Shown here: positions 34,562-42,888 of the stretch, one piece after another
How the letters are laid out: the number at the start of each line of letters is the position of its first letter
Position numbering within the stretch: position 1 is the first letter of the stretch
Source of the DNA: Acidobacteriota bacterium
Lineage (GTDB): Bacteria > Acidobacteriota > Terriglobia > Acidiferrales > UBA7541
DNA: 64,000 nt
Assembly: GCA_013289955.1 (NCBI GenBank)
Contig: JABCYZ010000018.1
Location: 47,641-111,640, forward strand
Direction: 5' to 3'
Program-made: the position numbers and the translations under genes
Notes under the pieces: generated by a model
What the model was told of the DNA's origin: nothing
Seen by the model: only the letters and a program-made list of their open reading frames with translations
The model's database searches: none

Positions 34562-35449
34562 CTAGCAGCCTTTGAAAGAGATGAAGTCTCCGAGGGGGTT
34601 GGGCAGCTTTGGAGTGAAGGGCTCGAACGGGAAAGATTTCGAGACGTCGAAGCCGGCGGCTTTGGCGGCAGTGATGTCCACAAACGGAGTGAGCGCTCGA
34701 ACGGCTTGTTCAATTTTGGTCCAGCAGAGAGTGCGCTCGTAGCCGTTGTTGTTGGGCGGTGCGACGCTTTCGGCGACACCCTGTGCGCCGGTGATCGTCG
34801 GGATGGGGCCGCCATCCTGCGCCGCAACGTCCGGGCCGAGGACGCGGGCGAGAGTTCGGTGATCGCTTTCAATGCCCATGATGCGGGCGGCGGTCACGCG
34901 GAGGCGAGTGCTGCTGAAATTGCGGACGCCGACCAAGTACGCGGCGATGAAGGCGTCTTCGAGAGTGACAAGCGTGTTGAGAGTGGTTTCGGCGCTGAGG
35001 AACATGTCTTTCGGATAGAAGAAAGAAGTAAATGGAGAAGGCTTGTCCGTGACGGATTGTTCGAGAGCGTAGTGGGACATTTCTTCCTGGAGAGCACCGA
35101 GGAGATAGCCCTGATCGTCGTTGGGAAGTCGGCCAAAAAACGGTGCGGTGCCGATGATGTTCGAATAGGTGGTGACGGCTAGAGCTTCGGCGATTTCCGC
35201 GGCGACGAGGATTTCGATGTCTTCATGGCGCAGTTCTTTGTCGTTATCGCGATCTTCGTCATGATCGTGGTCGCTGGAAGTCAGGTTGCGGGCTGCGGTT
35301 TTTGCGGAGGCTACATCGAGGAGGCCGGTTAGCGCGAGTGCGCCAGTTGCTCCTGCGAGAGAGGCTTTTCTGAGGAACGAACGCCTATCGGATAGCTGCG
35401 CCTGCGTTGAAGCTGGAATTAGATTGGTGCGGTCTGATGTTTCGTTCAT
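34562..35449 (-). CDS. Tat-exported ferritin-like domain protein
   Basis: The 295-residue protein has a twin-arginine signal (DRRSFLRKASLAGATGALAL). Residues about 75-230 look like a ferritin-like helical bundle, with EIAEALAVTTYSNIIG, LLGALQEEMSHYALEQSV (a Glu-x-x-His-type site, EEMSHY), LVTLEDAFIAAYLVGV and MGIESDHRTLARVLGPD (another Glu-His pair). A spaced, acidic, His/Asp-rich stretch (DHDHDEDRDNDKELRHEDIE) precedes the bundle. Export folded through Tat fits a metal-containing protein. The physiological role is unknown. It is a single-gene unit divergent from the M28 peptidase. Confidence 0.8.
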   Translation of the reverse strand: MNETSDRTNLIPASTQAQLSDRRSFLRKASLAGATGALALTGLLDVASAKTAARNLTSSDHDHDEDRDNDKELRHEDIEILVAAEIAEALAVTTYSNIIGTAPFFGRLPNDDQGYLLGALQEEMSHYALEQSVTDKPSPFTSFFYPKDMFLSAETTLNTLVTLEDAFIAAYLVGVRNFSSTRLRVTAARIMGIESDHRTLARVLGPDVAAQDGGPIPTITGAQGVAESVAPPNNNGYERTLCWTKIEQAVRALTPFVDITAAKAAGFDVSKSFPFEPFTPKLPNPLGDFISFKGC

Positions 35450-35725
35450 GGTCTCTTTCCGTGATTTGGACGTAGGAATCCGCCAGGCCCAGAATGGGCT
35501 TGAGAATTTCTGAAGTCTGGTGAATCCCCCGTGAAGAGGTACGCGAGAAGCGGGAGAATGGATGAGAGAGTTGCTGATGGTGGTTAGCTCGGGAGAAAAG
35601 AAAGGTAGAATCGCGGCGCGCGTGGCGTGGAGCGAGCGGATGATGCCGGGCTAAAGCCTGGCGCTCAGCAGGCGGTATGACGCATTCAGTCGGGCAGTTG
35701 CCCGGCGCGAGTTTTGGAGGAAATT

Positions 35726-37795
35726 GTGAGGAAGAGAATCATTTGGATGGCGATCATGGCGATGCTCGGGAGCGGAACCGGCGTGGGAGTGGCGCGCGGG
35801 CAAGAGCCGCGGCTTTTGCCGGAGGGGGATGTGGCGGCTTTGGCGAATGAGTTGAACGGGGAGACAGCGAAGCGGAATTTGGAAGTGATTGCTACCTTTC
35901 ACCGGCAGCGCGGGTCCCGGGGATTTCATTCGGCGGCGGAATTGGTGGCGGAGCGGGCGCGGGCTTATGGACTGAGCGATGTGCAAATCCTGGAGTTTCC
36001 TGCGGATGGAAAGATTTTTTACGGTACGCAGAGGTCGCGCCCGGCTTGGGATACGGATCTCGGAGAGTTGGACGTATCCGAAGTCAAACGAATAGTTCGT
36101 TGCGGGAGTAACCCGAATATTATTGCGGACTGCCCGGATGGGCCGGTGATATTGCACGAGAGTTATGGAGCGGAGCCAGTTGTCCTGGCTGAAGATAGTG
36201 AGAGTAAGGAAGCAGTTGGCATGTTGCTTGATGTGGGCGACGGGACGAAGGACAGCGATTACGCGGGGAAGGACGTGAAAGGAAAGGTCGTGCTGGTGAG
36301 TGCCTCGCCGGGAGCGGTGCAGGATTTGGCGGTGGGGAAATTCGGGGCGGCGGGAATTGTCAGTTACGCGCAGAACCAGAAGAGTGCTTGGTGGGGTGAG
36401 GACGAGAATTTGATTCGCTGGGGACATCTGGAAACGTTCTCGGCAAACAAAACGTGGGCATTCATGGTGTCGCTGAAGACGGCGCGTGACCTTCGAGATC
36501 GACTTGCGACAGGGCAGAGCCTGTTTGTGCATTCGGTTGTGAAGGCGGGGCAGCATGCGGGGAACTATGAAGTGGTGACGGCGACGATTCCTGGCTCAGA
36601 TCCGAAATTAAAGGAAGAGGAGATTGCGTTTTCCTGCCACCTCGATCATCAGCGGCCGGGGGCGAACGACAATGCCAGTGGATGCGTGACGATCTTGGAA
36701 GTGGCGCGGACTTTAGAGAAGTTGATTGCAGAGGGGAAATTGGCGCGCCCGGCGCGGACGATGCGGTTTATCTGGCCCCCGGAGATTGAGGGGACGCTGG
36801 CGTTGTTGAACGGCAAGCCAGAATTTGCCAAGCGGATTAAGGCGGTTGTGCATATGGACATGGTGGGAGGCGGACCGGCGACGAAGGCGGTGTTTCATGT
36901 GACGCGGGGGCCGATGAGTTTGCCGTCGTTTGTGCATGATGTGGCGTGGGCGTTTGCGGAATTTGTGAACGAGGAGTCGTACAAATTTGCGGCGACGGGG
37001 AAGGCGGAGTATCCGTTTGTGGCGCCGGAAGGCGGGAAGGAGCCGCTGCGGGCGGAGTATTCGGCGTACACCATGGGAAGCGACCACGATGTGTATCAGG
37101 ATTCGTCGTTCGGGATACCGGCGATTTATATGAATGACTGGCCGGACCGGTACATTCATACGAACTTTGATACGGCGGCGAATATTGATACCACGAAGTT
37201 GAAGAGGGCGGCGTTTATTGGGGCGGCTAGCGGGTATTTCTTGAGTCAGATTTCATTGAAAGATTCGGCAGCGGCATTCCATGCGATGACAGTCGGAGAC
37301 CTCGCTCGCGAAACGTTGTCGCGGTTTCGTGCGCGGAGCCTCTCGAGAGAGGAGGCCTGCAATCTGTATGGAAATGAGTCGATGTACGACATGGGAGTCA
37401 AGTATTCGTACCGAAGACTCTCTGAAATGCCGACAGTGGATTTCTTGGCGAGGGACATTGGAGGCTGCCAATCGCAGCCTGAAAAACGCGGATCTGGACC
37501 CGTATTTCGACGAAGCGCCGAGCCGAAAGGGCCGTTGGCGGTGTTTGGGTATGACTATTTTGCGGATCATGCCAAGGCCGGGGGAGTGGCCACGCCGAAA
37601 TTGTTTGGCTATGAGGGATTGTGGGGTAGCGGCGAGGAGTATGCGTATGAAGTTTTGAATTTTGCGGATGGGAAGAGGAATGCCGAGGAGATACGGGATG
37701 CAGTTTCTGCGGAGTATGGGCCGGTGCCGGTGGAGATGGTGGTGGAGTATTTGAGGGCGTTGGAGAAGATTGGGCTAGTGAGCGAGGTGAAGTGA
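35726..37795 (+). CDS. Secreted M28-family metallopeptidase
   Basis: I start at GTG 35726, with TTGGAGG spaced six bases upstream. The 689-residue product has a signal peptide ending near ARGQ. A PA-like insert (about residues 130-230, AGKDVKGKVVLVSASPGAVQ) precedes the M28 catalytic unit: FSCHLDHQRPGANDNASGCV (metal-binding His, Asp), RFIWPPEIEGTLALL, HMDMVGGG and DRYIHTNFDTAANID (final His). The usual EE after the third strand appears as PPEIEGT, so one Glu of the expected pair is shifted. The C-terminal 130 residues form an extra alpha-helical region. It is probably an aminopeptidase acting on secreted peptides. Confidence 0.82.
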   Translation: MRKRIIWMAIMAMLGSGTGVGVARGQEPRLLPEGDVAALANELNGETAKRNLEVIATFHRQRGSRGFHSAAELVAERARAYGLSDVQILEFPADGKIFYGTQRSRPAWDTDLGELDVSEVKRIVRCGSNPNIIADCPDGPVILHESYGAEPVVLAEDSESKEAVGMLLDVGDGTKDSDYAGKDVKGKVVLVSASPGAVQDLAVGKFGAAGIVSYAQNQKSAWWGEDENLIRWGHLETFSANKTWAFMVSLKTARDLRDRLATGQSLFVHSVVKAGQHAGNYEVVTATIPGSDPKLKEEEIAFSCHLDHQRPGANDNASGCVTILEVARTLEKLIAEGKLARPARTMRFIWPPEIEGTLALLNGKPEFAKRIKAVVHMDMVGGGPATKAVFHVTRGPMSLPSFVHDVAWAFAEFVNEESYKFAATGKAEYPFVAPEGGKEPLRAEYSAYTMGSDHDVYQDSSFGIPAIYMNDWPDRYIHTNFDTAANIDTTKLKRAAFIGAASGYFLSQISLKDSAAAFHAMTVGDLARETLSRFRARSLSREEACNLYGNESMYDMGVKYSYRRLSEMPTVDFLARDIGGCQSQPEKRGSGPVFRRSAEPKGPLAVFGYDYFADHAKAGGVATPKLFGYEGLWGSGEEYAYEVLNFADGKRNAEEIRDAVSAEYGPVPVEMVVEYLRALEKIGLVSEVK

Positions 37796-37836
37796 GAGAG
37801 CGGCGGTTTGTACAAGAGTTGCGCAATGCCAAAAAA

Positions 37837-37854
37837 GGCGCACGGAATTGCGCC
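37837..37854 (+). terminator. Short hairpin between peptidase and transporter genes
   Basis: GGCGCA (37837-37842) pairs with TGCGCC (37849-37854), loop CGGAAT, with an A6 tract just before it. On the minus strand this would be a stem followed by a T run; on the plus strand no T run follows. A function as a terminator for the plus-strand gene is doubtful. It resembles the first half of the hairpin near 42794. Confidence 0.35.
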
Positions 37855-37877
37855 CCTACAGGCGATGGGGGAGCTGA

Positions 37878-39281
37878 TTGAGCGAAACGATTAGGGAGAG
37901 GATTGAACGGTTGCCGCTGGGGAGGTTTCACCGGCGGTTTATTGCTTTGGTGTCGCTCGGAAATTTCTTCGACCTCTACGACATTTTTATTGTGGCGTAT
38001 ATCGGGGCGGCTTTGCAGCAGTCGGGGTTCCTTTCGCTGCGGCAATTTACGTTTTTTGTGGCGGCGGGATTTTTGGGAATGTTTGTGGGGACGGTCGTGT
38101 TTGGGATGGGGAGCGACCGGATGGGGCGGCGGAGCGCGTTTATTTTGCTGCTTTTGATTTATTCGGTGTTTACGTTTGCGGATGCGTTTGCACCGACGGC
38201 GGCTTGGTTGATTGCTCTGCGGTTTTTTGCGGGTGTGGGGATTGGCGCGGAAATTGTGGTCATCGATACGTATGTGACGGAGGTGGTGCCGGGACGGGCG
38301 CGCGGACGGTATGTGGCGATCACGCAGGTGGCGGGATTTTGCGCGGTGCCCGTGGCCGCGGTGCTTTCGCGCCTGCTGGTGCCGACACATTTTCTGATGA
38401 GCGGGTGGCGGTGGGTGATGGTGATTGGGGCTTCGGGGGCGCTTTTAACGTGGTGGTTCCGGAGGAGATTGCCGGAGTCGCCGCGATGGTTGGAGAGCAG
38501 GGGGAGGGCGGCGGAGGCGGATGCGATTATGTCGGCCCTCGAGAGTGAATCTTTTTCGAAAGAAGGAAGAGGAATTTACAAAGAGGACGCCGAGGGCGCC
38601 GCGGCCACAGAAAAGAAAGAGAAAAGCGGATCCCTCGCTCCTCTAGGGATGACACATGGAGTGGCGGAGGCCGAGCGCGCTTCGTTTTGGGAGTTGTGGA
38701 GGACGCCTTATCTTCCGCGGACGGTGATGCTTGTTATTTTTCAGGCTTTGCAGACGATTGGGTTTTATGGGTTTGCGAATTGGGCGCCGACGTTTTTGTT
38801 GAAGAGGGGAGTTTCGCTTTTGCATTCGCTGGAGTACACCCTGCTGATTGCGATGGTTTCGCCGGTGGGGCCGCTTCTGGCGGCGTGGACTTCGGACCGG
38901 ATGGAACGGAAGTGGACGATTGTTGTCTTGGCTTTGCTTGTGGCCGGACTGGGGTTGGGATTTGGGAATTCTGTGGCGCCTCTGGCGGTGGTGGGATTTG
39001 GGGCGCTTTTGACTTTGGCGAATTATTGGTTTTCGGCGGCGTTTCACGCGTATCAGGCGGAAATGTTTCCGACGCGGCTGCGAGCGACGGGAGTGGGATT
39101 TACCTATAGCTGGAGCCGGTTGAGCGCGGCGTTTAGCTCGATTTTGATTGGGGCCGTACTGGTGCATGGAGTGCCAGCTGTATTTGCAGTTTTGGCGGTG
39201 GCGATGATTTTGGTGGCGGTGGTGGTCGGAGCGTTGGGCCCGCGGACGAATGGATTGGTATTGGAGGAGATTGCGCGGTGA
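37878..39281 (+). CDS. MFS transporter with an in-frame repeat insertion
   Basis: The 467-residue protein starts at TTG 37878 and shows the MFS pattern: GMGSDRMGRRSAFILLLL after helix 2 (the conserved GxxxDRxGRR loop) and ERKWTIVVLALLVAG at the equivalent place in the second half, with twelve hydrophobic segments. It resembles the sugar or aromatic-acid transporter branch. Between the two halves (about residues 220-262) lies a hydrophilic insert, EGRGIYKEDAEGAAATEKKE and then KSGSLAPLGMTHGVAEAE, that looks like translated dispersed repeat rather than transporter sequence. Insertion in the cytoplasmic loop may be tolerated. The substrate is unknown. Confidence 0.85.
   Translation: MSETIRERIERLPLGRFHRRFIALVSLGNFFDLYDIFIVAYIGAALQQSGFLSLRQFTFFVAAGFLGMFVGTVVFGMGSDRMGRRSAFILLLLIYSVFTFADAFAPTAAWLIALRFFAGVGIGAEIVVIDTYVTEVVPGRARGRYVAITQVAGFCAVPVAAVLSRLLVPTHFLMSGWRWVMVIGASGALLTWWFRRRLPESPRWLESRGRAAEADAIMSALESESFSKEGRGIYKEDAEGAAATEKKEKSGSLAPLGMTHGVAEAERASFWELWRTPYLPRTVMLVIFQALQTIGFYGFANWAPTFLLKRGVSLLHSLEYTLLIAMVSPVGPLLAAWTSDRMERKWTIVVLALLVAGLGLGFGNSVAPLAVVGFGALLTLANYWFSAAFHAYQAEMFPTRLRATGVGFTYSWSRLSAAFSSILIGAVLVHGVPAVFAVLAVAMILVAVVVGALGPRTNGLVLEEIAR
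38561..38660. repeat. Dispersed-repeat-like sequence inserted in the MFS gene
   Basis: This 100-base stretch lies in the central loop of the transporter. It contains AAAGAGGACGCCGAGGGCGC and, at 38622-38653, CGGATCCCTCGCTCCTCTAG then GGATGACA, a run that resembles a repeat seen in intergenic DNA of soil bacteria. It changes neither frame nor stop. The family match is from recall, not verified. Confidence 0.5.
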
Positions 39282-39424
39282 GAGCGGGAAAGGGACGAAA
39301 TTCGAAACGCGGAATCCCGAATTCGAGCCACCGCCGCCTTGTGGAGAGGGCCGGGAGCGCCGCGTGGCCGCAGGTGCGGGCTGTGCTAGCATCAAAGATT
39401 GTCCCTGACCGGAGATCCGAGTAG

Positions 39425-40480
39425 ATGGCTGCGACCATGAAGGCTTTGCGGAAGATGAACGCGGGGCGCGGGTTGTCGTTCGAAAGCGCGCCGGTGCCGG
39501 TGATCGGGGCGGCGGACGTCCTGGTGCGCGTGAAGACGGCATCGATTTGCGGGACGGATCTGCATATTTATGGATGGGACCGGTGGTCGCAGGGGCGGAT
39601 CAAGCCGCCGGTGACTTTGGGGCATGAGTTTTGCGGCGTTGTGGAGCGCGTGGGGCAAGAAGTTACCGCGGTAGAGAGCGGGGACTTTGTCAGCGCGGAG
39701 ATGCACGTAAATTGCGGGCATTGCCATCAGTGCCGGCTTGGCGAAGCGCACATTTGCCAGAATTTGCGGATTATCGGGATCGATCAGGATGGTGCGTTCG
39801 CGGAGTTCGTGAAAATTCCGGCGTCGAATATTTGGAAGCTTGATCCGGCGATTCCGGAGCATTATGGGGCGATTCTCGATCCGCTGGGGAATGCCGTGCA
39901 TACCGTGCTGGCAGGGCCGATCGCGGGGCAGACGGTTCTCGTGACAGGCTGCGGGCCGATTGGATTGATGTCGATTGCGGTGGCGAAGGCGTGCGGAAGT
40001 TCCACCGTGTTTGCGACGGAGACGAACGAGAATCGGCGCGCGATGGCGAAGAAGATGGGCGCCGATGTGGTTTTGAATCCGGCGGCGGAGGATGCCGTTG
40101 CGCGGATCTTGGCGGACACGAACGGAACCGGCGTGGATGCCTTGCTCGAGATGTCGGGGAACCCTACTGCGATTCAGCAAGGGTTCAAGGCGTTGCGGGC
40201 GGGGGGACGAGCTTCGCTGCTCGGGATACCGACCGAGAATGTGCCGCTGGATTTGGTGAATGATGTGATTTTCAAGGGCGCAACCGTGCAGGGGATTTAT
40301 GGGCGGCGGATGTATGGGACTTGGGTACAGATGACGGCGCTTTTGAAGGCGGGGCGGCTGAATTTGGAGCCGTTGTTTGGGGAACGCGAGCCGCTCGAGA
40401 AATTTGAGAATGCGTTTCTGAAATTGCAGGGCGGATTGGCTGGGAAGATTCTTCTGTATCCGAACGGAATGCCGCGCTAA
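39425..40480 (+). CDS. tdh: L-threonine 3-dehydrogenase
   Basis: The 351-residue medium-chain dehydrogenase has the catalytic Zn region ICGTDLHIYGWD, GHEFCGVVERVG, the structural Zn ligands in NCGHCHQCRLGEAHICQN (four cysteines), and the NAD-binding GCGPIGLMSIAVAKACG. The HIYGWDRW motif is specific for threonine dehydrogenase. It oxidises L-threonine to 2-amino-3-ketobutyrate, which the next enzyme cleaves. It lies 108 bases upstream of kbl, the usual pair. The length matches the family (about 341-350). Confidence 0.95.
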   Translation: MAATMKALRKMNAGRGLSFESAPVPVIGAADVLVRVKTASICGTDLHIYGWDRWSQGRIKPPVTLGHEFCGVVERVGQEVTAVESGDFVSAEMHVNCGHCHQCRLGEAHICQNLRIIGIDQDGAFAEFVKIPASNIWKLDPAIPEHYGAILDPLGNAVHTVLAGPIAGQTVLVTGCGPIGLMSIAVAKACGSSTVFATETNENRRAMAKKMGADVVLNPAAEDAVARILADTNGTGVDALLEMSGNPTAIQQGFKALRAGGRASLLGIPTENVPLDLVNDVIFKGATVQGIYGRRMYGTWVQMTALLKAGRLNLEPLFGEREPLEKFENAFLKLQGGLAGKILLYPNGMPR

Positions 40481-40588
40481 GCAAATTGCCTTTCCCGCTT
40501 TAACTTTGCTTCCGATCTGGTTGCCCTGAGCCGCCGGCTGACGCAGAATGGTAGTTCCACCAGCCGAGTCCACTTCAGGAGTTTAAGC

Positions 40589-41806
40589 ATGTCCGATACC
40601 GCAACGATGGCAACGAAACAGAATCCCACGCAGTACATTTCCGACCAGTTGAATGAATTACGCGCGAAGGGTGTGGCGCCGAAGTTTCGTGTGCTTGAAG
40701 GCGAGCAGAAGCCGGTTTGTATTTTTGATGGCCGGGAAGTGATCAACCTGGCTTCGAACAATTATCTGGGGCTGACCACGCACAAGTCGCTGCGGAAAGC
40801 GGCTTTGGACGCGGTGAAACGCTACGGTGCGGGTGCAGGAGCGGTTCGAACCATCGCCGGGACGATGAAGATTCACATGGAGTTGGAGGAACAGATCGCG
40901 AAGTTCAAGAATGTGGAAGCGTGCGTGGTGTTTCAGTCGGGGTTTACGGCGAACGCAGGAACGGTTTCCGCGGTGCTTGGCAAGGAAGACCTGATCATTT
41001 CGGATGAATTGAATCACGCTTCGATCATCGACGGAGCGCGGCTCTCGAAGGCGACGATCAAGGTGTTCAAGCACAAAGATGTGAAGGATTGCGAGCGCAT
41101 CCTCGAGGAGCATGCGGAGTTCCCGGGGAAAAAACTGATCATTACCGACGGGGTTTTTTCGATGGACGGCGATATCGCGCCGCTGCCGGCGCTTTGCGAC
41201 CTGGCGGAGAAGTACAACTGCATCATGATGGTCGATGACGCGCATTCGAGCGGGGTGCTCGGGCGCGGCGGGCGGGGAACCGTGGATCATTTCGGCTGCC
41301 ATGGGCGCGTGCATATTCAGGTAGGTACCTTGAGCAAAGCGATCGGCGCGATGGGAGGGTACGTTGCCGGGTCGCGCGACTTGATCGATTTCTTGTATCT
41401 GCGGGCGCGGCCGTTCCTGTTTTCAACTTCGCATCCGCCGGCTACCGTCGCCGCGTGCCAGGCGGCGTTTACGCTGCTGGATTCGCCGGAAGGCGAAAAA
41501 CTCGTGAAGAAGCTCTGGGCGAATACGAAGATGTTCAAGCGTGAACTGAAAAAGCGCGGATTCCAGTTCAAGGCCAGCGAGACGCCGATTATTCCGATTC
41601 ATGTGGGAGACGCGGCCAAGGCGTTCGAATTTTCTAAGAAGCTGTTTGAAGCGGGCGTGTTTGCGCCGGCGGTTGGCTTCCCTACAGTGGCAGAAGGCAA
41701 AGCGCGGCTGCGCGCGATCGTCAGCGCGACGCACAAGAGGGAACAACTGCTGCGTGCCGCGGACATTTTGGCGGAAGTGGCCAAGCCGCTGGGCATCATT
41801 TCCTAG
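40589..41806 (+). CDS. kbl: Glycine C-acetyltransferase (2-amino-3-ketobutyrate CoA ligase)
   Basis: A 405-residue PLP enzyme with VINLASNNYLGLTTHKSLRK, YGAGAGAVRTIAGTMKIHMELE, MVDDAHSSGVLGRGGRG and the PLP lysine in GTLSKAIGAMGGYVAGS. The alpha-oxoamine synthase family framework and its position after tdh identify it as Kbl, which converts 2-amino-3-ketobutyrate and CoA to glycine and acetyl-CoA. The ATG at 40589 follows a purine-rich AGGAG-type sequence (CAGGAG near 40576). The length is typical (about 395-400). Confidence 0.95.
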   Translation: MSDTATMATKQNPTQYISDQLNELRAKGVAPKFRVLEGEQKPVCIFDGREVINLASNNYLGLTTHKSLRKAALDAVKRYGAGAGAVRTIAGTMKIHMELEEQIAKFKNVEACVVFQSGFTANAGTVSAVLGKEDLIISDELNHASIIDGARLSKATIKVFKHKDVKDCERILEEHAEFPGKKLIITDGVFSMDGDIAPLPALCDLAEKYNCIMMVDDAHSSGVLGRGGRGTVDHFGCHGRVHIQVGTLSKAIGAMGGYVAGSRDLIDFLYLRARPFLFSTSHPPATVAACQAAFTLLDSPEGEKLVKKLWANTKMFKRELKKRGFQFKASETPIIPIHVGDAAKAFEFSKKLFEAGVFAPAVGFPTVAEGKARLRAIVSATHKREQLLRAADILAEVAKPLGIIS

Positions 41807-41942
41807 CCAGACCGGCGCCCGCGGCCGCCCTTAGGGTCACGCCTCCGCTAAATCGTGTATTTTTGAGCGTGAAATGTCCCACTTGCGCCCCGAAGCACTG
41901 TTACTTGCGGTCGAAATGCAACTATTCGCCGGGTGGGAGCGT

Positions 41943-41956
41943 CCCCTATATAGGGG
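41943..41956. promoter_or_regulatory. 14-base perfect palindrome upstream of a secreted protein gene
   Basis: CCCCTATATAGGGG reads the same on both strands, 48 bases before the ATG at 42005. It could be an operator for a dimeric regulator, or simply a chance palindrome. No second copy is seen near the gene. Confidence 0.3.
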
Positions 41957-42004
41957 ATGTTCTTGATAGAAGCCGCCCAGTCCATTTTCGAATTGGAGGC
42001 AGAA

Positions 42005-42769
42005 ATGTTACGACCTGGATTTGCAGTTTTGGTTGGCGCCATATTTGCGGCTGGAGCTGCCGCGCAAGTTCAAACAAACCCGCAGGCGCCGGGAACACCG
42101 AATATCCCGATGCAGTCAGAAAGCGGAGCGTCGACTCTGCCGGCAGGAACGGCGCTCAATGCGCAACTCAACTCGTCGCTGGATTCGAAGAAAGCCCGTG
42201 TGGGCGACAAGGTCGAGGCGCGCACAACCGAGGAAATAAAGTACGCCGGTAAAACAATTGTTCCCATCGGCACGAAGGTAGAGGGGCACGTAACGGAAGC
42301 CACGGCGAGATCGAAGGGCGATAGCGGATCCACGCTGGCGATTCAGTTCGACAAGGCCATTCCGAAGAAAGGCGAGGAAATTCCGCTGACGGTGGCCTTA
42401 CTCGCGATTGCCGCGCCGCAAGCGGATTATTCCGGCGGGTCCGCGGGGCCAAGCAGTGATCCCATGAGTGGGACAGCCCCTGCGGCCGCGAGCGGATCAC
42501 CGATGGGCACGAGCCACACGCCGGTGGCATCGCCTGGAAGGCCCAGCTATCCCGCAGATGGCCCTTCCAGCTCGCCAAGCGCCCTAAAACCCTTGGCCGC
42601 AGATAGCCGCGGTGTGTACGGGTTGAAGGACTTGCAAATGATGGCGCCCTCGTCCAGCGCAAGCCCGGCAACAATCATAACCTCGAGCGGCAAGAATGTG
42701 CATTTGGACAGCGGAACCAGATTGCTGCTCGTCGTGCCGGAACAAGTGGCCGCGGCACCGAGCAAGTAG
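42005..42769 (+). CDS. Secreted hypothetical protein
   Basis: I start at ATG 42005, with TTGGAGGC directly upstream; the alternative ATG 41957 lacks a good site. The 254-residue product has a signal peptide (LVGAIFAAGAAA), then a beta-rich domain with LPAGTALNAQLNSSLDSKKA and VGDKVEARTTEEIKYAGKTI, VPIGTKVEGHVTEATARSKG. This resembles small secreted proteins with a conjugated-domain, strand-rich core. A Ser/Pro/Gly-rich linker follows, and the tail reads SGKNVHLDSGTRLLLVVPEQ. The function is unknown. A strong hairpin follows the gene. Confidence 0.75.
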   Translation: MLRPGFAVLVGAIFAAGAAAQVQTNPQAPGTPNIPMQSESGASTLPAGTALNAQLNSSLDSKKARVGDKVEARTTEEIKYAGKTIVPIGTKVEGHVTEATARSKGDSGSTLAIQFDKAIPKKGEEIPLTVALLAIAAPQADYSGGSAGPSSDPMSGTAPAAASGSPMGTSHTPVASPGRPSYPADGPSSSPSALKPLAADSRGVYGLKDLQMMAPSSSASPATIITSSGKNVHLDSGTRLLLVVPEQVAAAPSK

Positions 42770-42793
42770 ATCAAACAAAGCCAGGAACAAAAA

Positions 42794-42820
42794 AGGCGCA
42801 ATGACTTGCGCCTCTTTTTG
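42794..42820. terminator. Intrinsic, probably bidirectional terminator
   Basis: AGGCGCAA (42794-42801) pairs perfectly with TTGCGCCT (42806-42813), loop TGAC, followed by CTTTTTGTTTT. An A run precedes the stem, so it could terminate transcription on both strands. It lies 25 bases after the stop of the secreted protein gene and before polA. Confidence 0.8.
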
Positions 42821-42888
42821 TTTTCTGGTCCAAACGCGCTCGGGCGGAACTGAGGTTGCTTTCCGAAGCGTTTGCTATACTCGCCGGC

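Noticed and set aside
37837..37854. Terminator for the plus-strand peptidase gene
   Set aside because: The stem is short and no T-run follows on the plus strand, so it was kept only as a low-confidence hairpin.
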